Assembly (NCBI RefSeq): GCF_000198775.1
Contig: NC_014722.1
Coordinates: 452,502 to 516,501, forward strand
Reading direction: 5' to 3'
From: Mycetohabitans rhizoxinica HKI 454
GTDB lineage: Bacteria; Pseudomonadota; Gammaproteobacteria; Burkholderiales; Burkholderiaceae
Length of the DNA stretch: 64,000 nt
This document shows positions 1 to 8,937 of this stretch, piece after piece. A model generated the notes under the pieces. The model was given only the letters and a program-made list of their open reading frames with translations, made no database searches and was not told the origin of the DNA. The position numbers and the translations under genes are program-made. Every line of letters begins with the position of its first letter. The stretch's first letter is position 1.

Positions 1-410
1 GCCTTACTGTTCGGAATTTTCAGTACCTCAGCAAAGATGTGAGCAAATGCTTCGGTTTGTTCCTCAGAAGGAAGCTTACTGATGCCAGACATGGCCAGTC
101 TGTCTAGTGCTGCTAATCGGATGTTCGGATCTGCAACGTCCCCTTGCAGTCCGTCCAAAAGCTCGCGCAACGATCTTATGCGGACCTCCATTTCGACGTT
201 CTTCTTACGCAACGTTTTTAAGAATGCCTGAACGCGCTCTATAGGTGCGATGCCAGAATAACTGCCGGACGCCTGCCGTTGAGCCGTATTGGGGTCCCCG
301 ACGCTGAAGAAACCGCTTGGGGGCGAGTTAGGACCGCTCTCGTGCGAATCGATGGGCGCATAGAGGGCGGCATTGTGAGGGTTTGGCGGTGGTGTGGTAT
401 TGAAATCCAT
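1..410 (-). CDS. Unknown protein, 5' part only (runs off the window edge)
   Basis: An open minus-strand frame begins with ATG at 410 and continues to base 1 without a stop (about 136 codons seen). The N-terminus starts MDFNTTPPPNPHN and is rich in Pro, Ser, Asn and Gly and looks disordered for about 55 residues. A predicted helical part follows, with a charged heptad-like stretch (QAFLKTLRKKNVEMEVRIRS) and then LAALDRLAMSGISKLPSEEQ. There is no signal peptide or membrane segment. No family is recognised. A disordered Ser/Pro-rich N-terminus before a helical domain is seen in type III effectors and in many phage or plasmid proteins, but that is only an analogy. No strong ribosome binding site precedes the ATG. 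Confidence 0.5.
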   Translation of the reverse strand, partial: MDFNTTPPPNPHNAALYAPIDSHESGPNSPPSGFFSVGDPNTAQRQASGSYSGIAPIERVQAFLKTLRKKNVEMEVRIRSLRELLDGLQGDVADPNIRLAALDRLAMSGISKLPSEEQTEAFAHIFAEVLKIPNSK

Positions 411-1040
411 ACTAAACGTATCGAGAATAAAAGAAAGCTTAAGGTCGCAATGCCGCTCCGGCGGAGGCGAATATGAGTGCGCCGACTATATAACGCATGG
501 GTGAACGGTTTTCCGAATCATTGCTGATAAGGCATGCAAAAAGTCGTTTTCAATGGCTTTTTCGCATCAACACAATAGGATAGAATTATGAGCCGACAAG
601 GCTTGGTAGGCGAGAATGTGTTGGGGGTAAGACGGCTTGCCCATTGGCTGTTGTCACGGTATCGAAGCCTTGTACTACTCGCTAGACGTGATCTTGTTAT
701 CTGGAAAAGGGCGGCGCTAATCTGGTCAATCGAAAACTCAATTTGCGGAACAGAAAATTGGCAATCTGAAGTGCGATTTGGCATAGCACGTAAATCAATA
801 ATAGACGAGCCGCATGGTAAGGTTGCGTCTTGCCAGGCGTGCGTTATTTCATTACCGGCGCAGCCGTGCCTTGATCCAATCAACGATTGGCCGGCGACGA
901 CGCTCATCACTTGCATGGCTAGCCGCCTTCTGCTGGCTAGAGTTATCCCACCATGTCACCGGTAACGGGTTGGGTTCGAGATTAAGTAGCAGTTCAGCAA
1001 CCAATTTGGTTCGTTCTCCACTCTGTCGATCAATCAGCTA
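411..1040. other. Stretch without a supported gene
   Basis: Open frames occur on both strands (518-965), but they overlap each other, show no recognisable domain and have no convincing ribosome binding sites. The base composition is less GC-rich than the core genes. The stretch may hold decayed mobile DNA between the unknown gene and the restriction-modification operon, but nothing definite can be assigned. Confidence 0.4.
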
Positions 1041-1044
1041 GACT

Positions 1045-1058
1045 GTCGACTAGTCGAC
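1045..1058. promoter_or_regulatory. 14-base perfect palindrome made of two GTCGAC sites, candidate operator
   Basis: The sequence GTCGACTAGTCGAC is a perfect inverted repeat 19 bases upstream of the start of the ribbon-helix-helix gene at 1078. It contains two GTCGAC hexamers (1045-1050 and 1053-1058). The endonuclease two genes downstream resembles XamI, whose known recognition sequence is GTCGAC. The palindrome is therefore both a plausible dimer binding site for the small regulator and a plausible substrate of the operon's own methyltransferase. Function is inferred from position and symmetry. Confidence 0.55.
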
Positions 1059-1077
1059 GACAAGAAGGGGCTCGAAT

Positions 1078-1260
1078 ATGACCACGGCAAAAACAGTCCG
1101 CAAAAATGCCAAGAACGACGACAAGACGCAGATCGTCGGCATCCGTATGACCCCGACGCTCGCGCAGGAAGTCAAGATGGAAGCGACCAAGCGCGGCATT
1201 ACGCTGAAAGTTCTCTTCGCTGAGCTATGGGAAAACCGCAAACACCGTGTTCAGTCATGA
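1078..1260 (+). CDS. Small ribbon-helix-helix-type DNA-binding protein, probable regulator of the restriction-modification operon
   Basis: This 60-residue protein has a basic, disordered start and then the pattern of a ribbon-helix-helix fold: a short strand (QIVGIRM, about residues 17-23), a first helix (PTLAQEVKMEATKRG) and a second helix (TLKVLFAELWENRK). The size and pattern match Arc/ParG/CopG-like repressors. It is the first gene of a tightly packed operon and overlaps the methyltransferase start by four bases (ATGA at 1257-1260). A GGGG-containing stretch about ten bases upstream may be the ribosome binding site. By position it probably plays the role of a control protein, repressing its own operon through the palindrome at 1045-1058. 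An antitoxin role is possible, but no toxin gene is adjacent. Confidence 0.65.
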   Translation: MTTAKTVRKNAKNDDKTQIVGIRMTPTLAQEVKMEATKRGITLKVLFAELWENRKHRVQS

Positions 1261-2846
1261 ATAGCATCCAAACGGAAAATGACCTGATCGCCGTCGCTGC
1301 GGCACTAGTTGGGCCTTCGGCCGTGCTCTCTCCGGGCGAAAAGGCGCTTCTAAAAAAAGTCTCCAAGCGAGCCATTAAGCCGGCTTACTTGGGCACTATT
1401 CGCGACAATATCCTCGCCGGAAACGATCCGCTAGGTAATGCGTTTGCTGCTATCCGCTCCGCCATCGAGCGTCGTGCGGCTGGAGCCGTTTACACGCCCC
1501 TGCCAATCGTCCGCTCGATGATGGCTTGGTTATCCGCTCAAAGCACGCCGAGCCGCATCGTCGATCCGGGTGCGGGCTCGGGTCGCTTCATTCTCGCCGC
1601 AGGCGAAACTTTTCCGGATGCCCAACTCGTCGCCGTCGAGATGGACCCCCTGGCCGCGCTGATGCTGCGAGCCAATCTGAGCGCACGCGGCTGGACCGAC
1701 CGGGCGACATTGCTGGTCAACGACTATCGCGAGATCAAGCTTCCTCCCTGTACCGGGATGACGGCCTTCATCGGCAATCCGCCTTATGTGCGGCATCACG
1801 ACATTGCCGAGGACTGGAAAGCTTGGTACGCCTCGAATTTCGCCAAATTCGGCATCAAGGCCAGTGCTCTGGCTGGTCTGCACCTGCACTTTTTCCTGCA
1901 AACTCGGCTACTCGCGAAGCCGGGCGACATGGGCGCGTTTATTACCTCGGCTGAGTGGATGGACGTGAACTACGGTTCAGCGCTGCGCCGGCTGCTACTT
2001 GAGGAACTGGGCGGCATCGCCCTGCACGTGCTTGAGCCAACCGTCGAAGCCTTCCCTGGTACGGCGACGACTGCTGCGATCACATGCTTTTGCGTCGGGG
2101 AGAGGGATGAGCCGGTGCGCGTTCGCGACGTCGGCGAGCTAGAACAACTTAACGGGTTGGCCAAGGGAACCGAGATTCCACGTGAGCGGCTACAAGCTGC
2201 TCCGCGCTGGTCGATCATTGTTCGACCGTCTGAACCTACTACGGCCGGCGACATCGAGCTTGGCGAGCTGTTCCGCGTGCACCGAGGTCAGGTCACAGGC
2301 GCAAATGATATCTGGATTGCAGGCGAGCACGCAAAGGATCTGCCCGAGCGCGTCAAGCTGCCGGCAGTCACTAAGGCCAAGGATTTGATCCTGGCCGGCG
2401 CTCAACTGCAGTCGGCAGAGGCCCTACGGCGTGTGATTGATCTTCCTGCCGAGCTGGATGATTTTACCCAGGAAGAGCGTTGCCGCATCAACGCCTTCCT
2501 CTCGTGGGCGAAGTTGAACGGTGCTGATCAGAGCTACATCGCGCAACACCGCAAGGCCTGGTGGTCGGTGGGGCTCAAGGCTCCCGCCCCGATTCTTTGC
2601 ACCTACATGGCTCGCCGGCCGCCGCAATTCACGCTCAACGCATGCGACGCGCGGCACATCAACGTTGCGCACGGCCTCTACCCGCGCGAGCCGCTGGCCG
2701 ATGGCCTGATGGTTCGGCTGGTGACGTGGCTCAACAAGAACATCAACACGGGGAGCGGCAGAACGTATGCCGGCGGTTTGACCAAGTTCGAGCCAAAGGA
2801 GATCGAGCGCCTGCGCATCCCAAGCCTAGAAACGCTTCTCGCATGA
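1257..2846 (+). CDS. Type II N6-adenine DNA methyltransferase of a restriction-modification system
   Basis: This 529-residue protein is a gamma-class amino-methyltransferase. The SAM-binding motif I is DPGAGSGRF (residues 103-111) and the catalytic motif IV is NPPY (174-177), followed by VRHHD. The C-terminal half (about residues 320-520) has the variable composition of a target recognition domain. It resembles Eco57I/PaeR7I-type methylases. The frame is open from 1227, but the ATG at 1257 overlaps the stop of the regulator gene in an ATGA junction, so 1257 is preferred. Its stop in turn overlaps the endonuclease start (ATGA at 2843-2846). It should methylate adenine in the host's copies of the sequence cut by the partner endonuclease. 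Confidence 0.85.
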   Translation: MNSIQTENDLIAVAAALVGPSAVLSPGEKALLKKVSKRAIKPAYLGTIRDNILAGNDPLGNAFAAIRSAIERRAAGAVYTPLPIVRSMMAWLSAQSTPSRIVDPGAGSGRFILAAGETFPDAQLVAVEMDPLAALMLRANLSARGWTDRATLLVNDYREIKLPPCTGMTAFIGNPPYVRHHDIAEDWKAWYASNFAKFGIKASALAGLHLHFFLQTRLLAKPGDMGAFITSAEWMDVNYGSALRRLLLEELGGIALHVLEPTVEAFPGTATTAAITCFCVGERDEPVRVRDVGELEQLNGLAKGTEIPRERLQAAPRWSIIVRPSEPTTAGDIELGELFRVHRGQVTGANDIWIAGEHAKDLPERVKLPAVTKAKDLILAGAQLQSAEALRRVIDLPAELDDFTQEERCRINAFLSWAKLNGADQSYIAQHRKAWWSVGLKAPAPILCTYMARRPPQFTLNACDARHINVAHGLYPREPLADGLMVRLVTWLNKNINTGSGRTYAGGLTKFEPKEIERLRIPSLETLLA

Positions 2847-3760
2847 CCAGTGCACCACCTCGATGGACCATAGCTGAACTTGCCAAAGACGCTGCTACCT
2901 CTGCTGGCCAGTTCCGGGCCGAGCGCCTGGCTGTCTCTGACTCCTGGGAAACGCACTACACTCAGGCGCGCGGCAAGTTCGAGCTGCTTTTTAAGAAGCT
3001 GAGCGACCTCAACCCAGGCGCGATCACCGACGACAACCTAGCCGAAGCTTACAACTTGGGTCTTGGCGAAGCGTTGCGCTACTTAGCCGGCCCGCCGATT
3101 TCGGACGACGACTTGCAGGTGATCGCCGATGTCGACTCGATTGCTCCGGGCGTCTTGAAGAAGAACCCCGAGGCGCTGCGCAAGGTGTTCAAGGTCATTG
3201 AGCGGGTGATCGACCTGCATCGGTTTCCGTGGATAGAAGCCGGTGGCGCACCCACCGAGCAACAGCGTGAGGCAGCATTGCTGGCCTCCTCCGTGCTCTT
3301 GGCCGCACAGCGCATCGCCACCGAGCGTCGTAACGAGGGTAAGGAGAACCAAGAAACCAAGGTTAAGGACTATCTTCGCAGCCTGGGCTTCACCGAGGCC
3401 CCAGCCGTAGCGATCAATACGATTGTTAAAGGTCCGCAGGCCATGCAGTTCTGCGCCGAGTGCCAGCTCGGTGAGCGCAAGGCCGATGTCGTCGTGCGCT
3501 TGCACGACACGCGACTCATGGCGATCGAGTGCAAGGTGTCGAACAGCGCCACCAACAGCGTGAAGCGCCTGAACAACGACGCCGCCGTGAAGGCTGAATA
3601 CTGGATCAAACAGTTTGGCATCGCGCAGGTCGTACCGGCCGCCGCGCTGGCGGGCGTCTTTAAGGTTCTTAACCTCGAACAAGCGCAAGCGCGCGGGCTT
3701 TCCCTGTTCTGGTCACACGATCTCGACAAGCTTGGCGCGTTCATCGAATCTACCAAGTGA
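2843..3760 (+). CDS. XamI-like type II restriction endonuclease
   Basis: This 305-residue protein is translationally coupled to the methyltransferase (ATGA overlap). The C-terminal third has a PD-(D/E)XK nuclease signature: D215 in KADVVV, then E229-C230-K231 in AIECKVSN at the end of the next predicted strand. The N-terminal two thirds are helical, with no other known domain. Overall it resembles the XamI endonuclease family; XamI is known to recognise GTCGAC. The family call is from memory of the sequence pattern, so specificity is inferred. The frame extends upstream inside the methyltransferase gene to 2561, but that part is a shadow. The set is complete: regulator, methylase, nuclease. 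Confidence 0.75.
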   Translation: MTSAPPRWTIAELAKDAATSAGQFRAERLAVSDSWETHYTQARGKFELLFKKLSDLNPGAITDDNLAEAYNLGLGEALRYLAGPPISDDDLQVIADVDSIAPGVLKKNPEALRKVFKVIERVIDLHRFPWIEAGGAPTEQQREAALLASSVLLAAQRIATERRNEGKENQETKVKDYLRSLGFTEAPAVAINTIVKGPQAMQFCAECQLGERKADVVVRLHDTRLMAIECKVSNSATNSVKRLNNDAAVKAEYWIKQFGIAQVVPAAALAGVFKVLNLEQAQARGLSLFWSHDLDKLGAFIESTK

Positions 3761-3969
3761 GCCGCGCATGACACGGCCACCTTAGTTTTTGGCTGGTCAC
3801 AGATCATCCTGGTTCGCGCGTGCGTCAGTGGAATCGGCTCATTTCGATTTCAGGCCGCACCAAACAAACTTCACGGACGCATCGGCGCGTGCCGATTCGG
3901 ATAGCGTATGAAAATGTAGAAGACTTGCGCCCGTGAGGATGAGCGCGCACACGACAACCGTACCAGACG

Positions 3970-4262
3970 AAGCCGAGGGCGAGGCCTGCCAGTGCTCATT
4001 CCGATACGAAACAGTTTAAATTCGCTCAAGGCAACAGCCGAATCTTGCTGCCCAAGCTAGGCTGGCTGCGCTACCGTCACTGTCGCTGCGTGCTCGGCAC
4101 GGTGAAAAACGTCACCGTCAACCTGTCGTGCTATAAATAGATCGTGCCGATTCAGACTGAGTGAGAGGTCGAACCGCCGATTGCGAACGGCGGCGCGGTC
4201 GGCATCGACATGGGTGTGGCCCGCCTTGCCTGTGAAGTGAGCGGTGTTGTCATGCCGCTAGT
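3970..4262 (+). pseudogene. Remnant of an IS605/IS200-type tnpB (OrfB) gene
   Basis: Translation from 4012 gives FKFAQGNSRILLPKLGWLRY, then VLGTVKNVTVNLS, and after two internal stops (TAG at 4138, TGA near 4163) EVEPPIANGGAVGIDMGVARLA. These are the conserved middle and the first RuvC motif (GIDMG) of TnpB. A CSFRY motif just upstream is in another frame, so there is also a frameshift near 4009. Both the N-terminus and the rest of the nuclease domain are missing. The bases 3761-3969 before it hold nothing recognisable. The gene is dead. Confidence 0.75.
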
Positions 4263-4307
4263 AGCAGGAACTCACTGAAGCGGCTCACTGCGGCTCGATG
4301 CCGAGGC

Positions 4308-4350
4308 GAGCACCGTAGAAATCCCCAGAATTTAAGCGGGAGAATGTCAA
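4308..4350 (+). mobile_element. Degenerate right end of an IS605-family element
   Basis: The stretch accgtagaaatccccagaa followed by tttaagcgggagaatgtcaa resembles the usual right end of IS605/IS607-type elements (a GTAGAAATCCCC...GGGAGGATGTCAA hairpin). The stem is decayed. It lies about 45 bases after the tnpB remnant and only 12 bases before the start of the ybaK-like gene, so the element inserted directly upstream of that gene and may have replaced its original leader. Confidence 0.6.
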
Positions 4351-4361
4351 GACTGATCTCC

Positions 4362-4853
4362 ATGGCAAAAAACAAGCACGTTTCACAAACGCCTGCCACC
4401 CAGTTGCTGCGCCAGCATCACATCGAGTTCGGCGAGCATTTCTACGATTACGTGGAGCACGGCGGCACTGCCGAATCCGCGCGGCAACTCGGCGTAGAAG
4501 AGCATTGTGTGATCAAGACGCTGGTGATGGAAGACGAGCACGCGAAACCGCTGATCGTGTTGATGCACGGCGATCGCACGGTATCGACCAAAAACCTGGC
4601 GCGGCAAATTGGCGCCAAGCGCATCGAGCCATGCAGGCCCGACGTCGCGAACCGGCATTCGGGCTACCTGGTCGGCGGCACGTCGCCATTCGGCACGCGC
4701 AAGCCGCTGCCAGTGTATGTGGAACGCACGATCCTCTCGCTCGAGAGGATTTACCTGAACGGCGGGCGGCGCGGCTACCTCGTGAGTCTCGCGCCGGCAG
4801 TACTCACGGCACTGTTGGCCGCCACGCCGGTGGACTGCGCGAGCGGGGGCTGA
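4362..4853 (+). CDS. ybaK: YbaK/EbsC-family aminoacyl-tRNA deacylase
   Basis: This 163-residue protein belongs to the YbaK/EbsC editing family, which hydrolyses mischarged Cys-tRNA(Pro) in the cytoplasm. Family motifs seen are KTLVMED (around residue 50), the basic ALA/VSTKNLARQIGAKR region and GYLVGGTSPFGTRKPLPVYV, ending in YLNGGRRGYLVSL. The length is normal for the family (about 160). The frame is open from an ATG at 4344, but that ATG lies in the right end of an insertion sequence; the ATG at 4362 gives the expected MAKNKHVSQTPA start. It is followed by plsY 115 bases later. Confidence 0.9.
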   Translation: MAKNKHVSQTPATQLLRQHHIEFGEHFYDYVEHGGTAESARQLGVEEHCVIKTLVMEDEHAKPLIVLMHGDRTVSTKNLARQIGAKRIEPCRPDVANRHSGYLVGGTSPFGTRKPLPVYVERTILSLERIYLNGGRRGYLVSLAPAVLTALLAATPVDCASGG

Positions 4854-4968
4854 GCGCGTGGGATCGCAGCGCGCTGCCATGCGCCAGCACAGCAAGCTCT
4901 CACGCGCGCCTGGACAGGGCCGTGTTAGGTAGAATGACGCGCTTTAAACGAATTGCACGACCTTCTCC

Positions 4969-5607
4969 ATGGCTAACCTGCTTGTCGCCGTCGTTGCGTA
5001 CCTGATCGGCTCGATATCGTTCGCGGTGGTGGTCAGCGCCGCAATGGGCCTGTCCGACCCGCGCACCTACGGCTCGAAGAACCCCGGCGCGACCAATGTG
5101 CTGCGCAGCGGCAACAAGGCGGCGGCGATTCTGACGCTGCTTGGCGACGCTTTCAAAGGATGGCTTGCCGTGTGGCTCGTCAAGCATGCTGGCGCCGCAT
5201 ACGGGCTCGATGCATTCTCGGTGGCGCTGGCATCGATCGCCGTATTCGTCGGCCACCTGTATCCGGTGTTCTTCCGCTTTAAGGGCGGTAAGGGCGTGGC
5301 CACCGCGGCCGGCGTGCTGCTCGCGATCGACCCGGTACTCGGCATCGCGACTGCCGCCACGTGGCTAATCATTGCTTTCTTTTTCCGCTACTCGTCGTTG
5401 GCCGCACTGATCGCGGCGCTGTTCGCGCCGTTGTTCGACCTGTTCATGTTCGGCGGCAACCCAGTCGCCGGGGCCATCATGGCCATGAGCGTGTTGCTGG
5501 TGTGGCGGCACCGTGCAAACATCAGCAAGTTACTGGCCGGGCAGGAGAGCCGGATTGGCGACAAGAAAGGCGCACCCGGCCGCGGCGGTGACGGCGGGGG
5601 CCGCTAG
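4969..5607 (+). CDS. plsY: Glycerol-3-phosphate acyltransferase (acyl-phosphate dependent)
   Basis: PlsY transfers an acyl group from acyl-phosphate to glycerol-3-phosphate, the first step of phospholipid synthesis, in the inner membrane. The 212-residue product has five predicted membrane segments and the family motifs [15 protein letters not shown] (about 40-54), GDAFKG and the glycine-rich [19 protein letters not shown] (about 93-111). The C-terminal tail is charged and glycine-rich. A TAGAAT hexamer at 4931-4936 may be its -10 element, about 35 bases before the start. Confidence 0.95.
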   Translation: MANLLVAVVAYLIGSISFAVVVSAAMGLSDPRTYGSKNPGATNVLRSGNKAAAILTLLGDAFKGWLAVWLVKHAGAAYGLDAFSVALASIAVFVGHLYPVFFRFKGGKGVATAAGVLLAIDPVLGIATAATWLIIAFFFRYSSLAALIAALFAPLFDLFMFGGNPVAGAIMAMSVLLVWRHRANISKLLAGQESRIGDKKGAPGRGGDGGGR

Positions 5608-5619
5608 GCAACGCGCCGC

Positions 5620-6105
5620 TCAGTCGCGAAAATTATTGAAGTCGAGCGGGGCTTCGCTCACCTCCTTGCGCAGTATCGCAATGACGGATTGCAGATCGTC
5701 GCGCTTGGTGCCGCTCACGCGCACCGCGTCGCCCTGTATGCTGGCTTGCACTTTGATCTTGCTGTCTTTGACTAGCTTGACGATCTTTTTCGCGAGGTCG
5801 CCCGCCACGCCCTTTTTAACGGTGACGAGTTGCTTGACCTTGTCGCCACCGATTTTCTCGATTTTGCCGTAGTCGAGAAAGCGCACGTCGACCTGGCGCT
5901 TGGCCATTTTCTGCAGCAACACGTCCTTGACCTGGCCGAGCTTGAAATCATCGTCGGCAAACAGCGTCAACTCACGTTCCTTCTGCTCGACGCGCGCATC
6001 TGATCCCTTGAAGTCGAAGCGCGTCGAGATTTCCTTGTTCGACTGCTCGACCGCATTCTTGACCTCGACCATGTTGGCTTCCACGACTACATCGAACGAC
6101 GGCAT
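5620..6105 (-). CDS. yajQ: YajQ-family cyclic-di-GMP/nucleotide-binding protein
   Basis: This 161-residue protein begins [20 protein letters not shown], as in all YajQ/DUF520 members, and ends with [11 protein letters not shown]. The fold is two ferredoxin-like halves; some members bind cyclic-di-GMP or nucleic acid. The frame is open ten codons further upstream, but the ATG at 6105 gives the conserved N-terminus and has a GGGAGAA ribosome binding site. It is convergent with plsY (12 bases apart) and divergent from murB. Confidence 0.93.
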   Translation of the reverse strand: MPSFDVVVEANMVEVKNAVEQSNKEISTRFDFKGSDARVEQKERELTLFADDDFKLGQVKDVLLQKMAKRQVDVRFLDYGKIEKIGGDKVKQLVTVKKGVAGDLAKKIVKLVKDSKIKVQASIQGDAVRVSGTKRDDLQSVIAILRKEVSEAPLDFNNFRD

Positions 6106-6184
6106 TGCATTTTCTCCCGAAAGAACTGCTAGCACGGCTGCACGATGCCCGGTGTGCTGTGCCGGGACGATCGTGACGAGCCGC

Positions 6185-6190
6185 TATAAT
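6185..6190 (+). promoter_or_regulatory. Candidate -10 element upstream of murB
   Basis: A perfect TATAAT hexamer lies in the yajQ-murB divergent gap, about 100 bases before the murB start. No clear -35 hexamer is seen at the usual spacing, so the call is tentative. Confidence 0.35.
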
Positions 6191-6292
6191 GCGACACATC
6201 TTGTCATTTTACCGATGGCCTGCGTTTTGCCAAATCGCGCGCCACGCCTGCCGTGCCATAGCGGGCTGCGTGCGCGTTGGCGGCGTTGACCC

Positions 6293-7357
6293 ATGACGGC
6301 CTTTGCGATGTCCCGATTGCCTGACGCTGACCTGGCGCCCAATGCGCTGCAGGCGGAGTATTCACTGCGAGATCACAATACGTTTGGCTTTGACGTGCGC
6401 GCGCGACTGGGCGGCGTGATTCGCTCGGAAGCCGCCCTCGCCGCGCTGCGCGCCGATGGGCGGATCGCCGGCATGCCGCGCCTGGTGCTCGGCGCGGGCA
6501 GCAACGTCGTGCTCACGCGTGACTTCGATGGCTTGGCGCTCGTAATCGACTTGCGCGGCAGGCGCGTCGTCGCGCAGACCGACGATGCCTACATCGTCGA
6601 GGCCGCTGCCGGCGAGCGCTGGCACGACTTCGTTGACTGGACGCTGCAACAAGGCATGGCCGGATTGGAGAATCTCGCGCTGATCCCCGGTACGGTTGGC
6701 GCCGCGCCGGTGCAGAATATCGGCGCATATGGCCTCGAGCTTGCCGAGCGCTTCGAACGGTTGCGCGCGCTCGACATGGTCGATGGGCGTATCGTGGAAC
6801 TCGATGCACCAGCCTGCGCGTTCGGCTATCGCGACAGCGTATTTAAGCATGCGGCGCGCGATAGGCTGATCATCCTGTCCGTCACGTTTCGCTTGCCGAA
6901 GCGATGGCGCGCCCGCGCTTCGTACGCGGACGTTGCAAGCCGACTTGCCGCGAGCGGGATTGGCGAGCCGACGGCGCGACAGATCTTCGACGCGGTTACC
7001 GCGATCCGACGTGAAAAGCTGCCTGACCCGGCGGTCCTGGGCAACGCAGGCAGTTTTTTCAAGAATCCGATCGTCGACGCCGAGCAGTTTGCGGCGCTGC
7101 GCGCGAAGGAGCCGGATATCGTGTGCTACACGCAGCGCGATGGCCGCGTCAAGCTGGCTGCCGGTTGGATGATCGATCGCTGCGGGTGGAAAGGGCGCTC
7201 GATTGGCGCGGCCGCCGTGCACGAGCGCCAGGCCCTGGTGCTGGTCAATCGCGGTGGCGCGACCGGCGAACAGATATTGGCGCTGGCGCGGGCAATCCGC
7301 GCGGATGTCAGCCAGCGCTTCGGCGTGCTACTCGACATGGAGCCGCTGGTCGTCTGA
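6293..7357 (+). CDS. murB: UDP-N-acetylenolpyruvoylglucosamine reductase
   Basis: MurB reduces UDP-GlcNAc-enolpyruvate to UDP-MurNAc with NADPH and FAD, in cytoplasmic peptidoglycan precursor synthesis. The 354-residue protein is the type I (E. coli-like) form: FAD-binding [15 protein letters not shown] (about 64-78), [15 protein letters not shown] (about 135-149), YRDSVFK with the substrate-binding Tyr, [10 protein letters not shown] with the catalytic Ser (about 249) and the terminal MEPLVV with the catalytic Glu. The ATG at 6308 is an alternative start five codons later. Confidence 0.95.
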   Translation: MTAFAMSRLPDADLAPNALQAEYSLRDHNTFGFDVRARLGGVIRSEAALAALRADGRIAGMPRLVLGAGSNVVLTRDFDGLALVIDLRGRRVVAQTDDAYIVEAAAGERWHDFVDWTLQQGMAGLENLALIPGTVGAAPVQNIGAYGLELAERFERLRALDMVDGRIVELDAPACAFGYRDSVFKHAARDRLIILSVTFRLPKRWRARASYADVASRLAASGIGEPTARQIFDAVTAIRREKLPDPAVLGNAGSFFKNPIVDAEQFAALRAKEPDIVCYTQRDGRVKLAAGWMIDRCGWKGRSIGAAAVHERQALVLVNRGGATGEQILALARAIRADVSQRFGVLLDMEPLVV

Positions 7358-7474
7358 ATCCGCGCATGCGAGGTGCTAGTGCTGGCGGCGGCGCGGCTGT
7401 CCGCCGCCATCGCGGGGCAGCTGGCGCGCATCCGGTATTGCGCATCCGATGTTGCGCACGGCCGACGAGAGGAC

Positions 7475-8407
7475 TCAATGATTCAGGCGGCCGAGCATCA
7501 AGAACTCCATCAGCGCCTTTTGCACGTGCAGCCGGTTCTCGGCCTCGTCCCACACGACGCTTTGCCGACCGTCGATGACATCGGCGCTCACTTCCTCGCC
7601 ACGATGCGCGGGCAGGCAATGCATGAACAGCGCGTCAGGCTGCGCGAGCGCCATCAGTTCCGCATCGACGCACCAATCCGCGAACGCGGCTTTGCGCGCG
7701 TCGTTTTCTTGTTCGAAGCCCATGCTGGTCCACACATCGGTCGTGACCAGGTGGGCGCCTTCGCAGGCGGCGCGCGGATCGTCGGTTTCTTCAACCGATG
7801 CCAGGTGCGCCGGGTCGATCGATGCGTGATCGAGCCTGTATCCCGGCGGCGTCGATACGCGTAGCTTGAAACCGAGGATGTGTGCGGCCTCGATCCATGT
7901 ATAGGCCATGTTATTCGCATCGCCTACCCACGCGACGGTTTTGCCGCGGATCGGTCCCCGATGCTCGTGGAACGTGAAGACGTCGGCCAGCACCTGGCAC
8001 GGGTGATACTCGTTGGTCAGTCCATTGATGACCGGAACGCGCGAATTTTGCGCAAAGCGCCGCAGGATGTCCTGGCCGAACGTGCGAATCATGATGATGT
8101 CGACCATTCGCGATATGACTTGCGCCGCATCCTCGATCGGTTCGCCGCGACCCAGCTGCGTGTCGCGCGTGCTCATGAAGACCGCGTGACCGCCCAACTG
8201 GAAGATCCCGGCTTCGAACGAGAGCCGGGTGCGCGTCGAGTTTTTCTCGAAGATCATGGCCAGCGTGCGATCGTGCAACGGGTGGTAGGTTTCGTAGTTC
8301 TTGAACTTCTGCTTCAGAATTCGGGCGCGTTCCAGCACGTAGTCGTAATCGTCGGCGGAAAAATCCCGGAATTGCAGGTAGTGGCGAATCGTCTTGGTGG
8401 AGGTCAT
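7475..8407 (-). CDS. argF: Ornithine carbamoyltransferase
   Basis: ArgF makes citrulline from ornithine and carbamoyl phosphate in arginine synthesis. The 310-residue protein has the carbamoyl-phosphate site STRTRLSFEAG (about 57-67), the HPCQ motif and the ornithine-loop motif HCLPAHRGEEV near the C-terminus. The length is standard. It is convergent with murB; the 117 bases between them contain a GC-rich inverted repeat (7383-7409) without a T-tract. Confidence 0.96.
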   Translation of the reverse strand: MTSTKTIRHYLQFRDFSADDYDYVLERARILKQKFKNYETYHPLHDRTLAMIFEKNSTRTRLSFEAGIFQLGGHAVFMSTRDTQLGRGEPIEDAAQVISRMVDIIMIRTFGQDILRRFAQNSRVPVINGLTNEYHPCQVLADVFTFHEHRGPIRGKTVAWVGDANNMAYTWIEAAHILGFKLRVSTPPGYRLDHASIDPAHLASVEETDDPRAACEGAHLVTTDVWTSMGFEQENDARKAAFADWCVDAELMALAQPDALFMHCLPAHRGEEVSADVIDGRQSVVWDEAENRLHVQKALMEFLMLGRLNH

Positions 8408-8937
8408 AAAAACAGATACGGCGGACTGAGCCGGTCAGTACGCCGGGTGCCGCCGCTTGCCATGTGGATCATTCTATCCAGCATAAAGGATTTCGGCGCC
8501 TTTGACGAGCCGGCCTACGTCTGCTGCCGTGCCGGACCGGGCATCGCTACTTTGTACTGCGCCGGACGGTTCTTATACGCGGGCGACGCGGCCGGGTCGC
8601 CGGCGGGCAACAAGGCGGGCGCGCGTCAGCTTGTGCGCGCCTCCGGTTCGGCACGACGACTGCTCAGCGGGCAGGCAACTTAGCGCGACGGTGGCGAGAA
8701 CAAGGAAACGACGGGAAAGCGCGGATCCGGTATTCCGGGCAAGATGGTGCACTGCGGCAAGGGACCACGTGCGCTATAATAAACGGCTTTCGCGGCGAGC
8801 CTGCCACCGTGGTGTCGCGCTGTGCGTGCGGCGGAACACGGTGTGGGAAACACGTCCGTGCGTCGCGGAGCCTCATTTGCCCCGTTCGCGGGTGCCGTCG
8901 AGTCGGTGCTGGCGGGGCGGTCTTTCAGGTGTTCCAC
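8408..8937. other. Intergenic stretch between argF and the DUF3579 gene
   Basis: About 530 bases divide the divergent argF and DUF3579 genes. Frames in it are short, arginine-rich and unsupported. A perfect TATAAT at 8775-8780 is a candidate -10 for the plus-strand gene, giving a leader of about 150 bases. No RNA gene or repeat is recognised. Confidence 0.4.

Noticed and set aside
518..1041. Overlapping open frames on both strands before the restriction-modification operon
   Set aside because: No domain, no ribosome binding site and mutual overlap; the translated texts have the composition of shadow frames.
2561..2842. Upstream extension of the XamI-like nuclease frame inside the methylase gene
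   Set aside because: The text is Arg/Ala-rich shadow sequence; the ATGA overlap at 2843 gives the natural start.
7383..7409. Nine-base GC inverted repeat between murB and argF as a terminator
   Set aside because: No T-tract on either side and the region is very GC-rich, where such repeats arise by chance.
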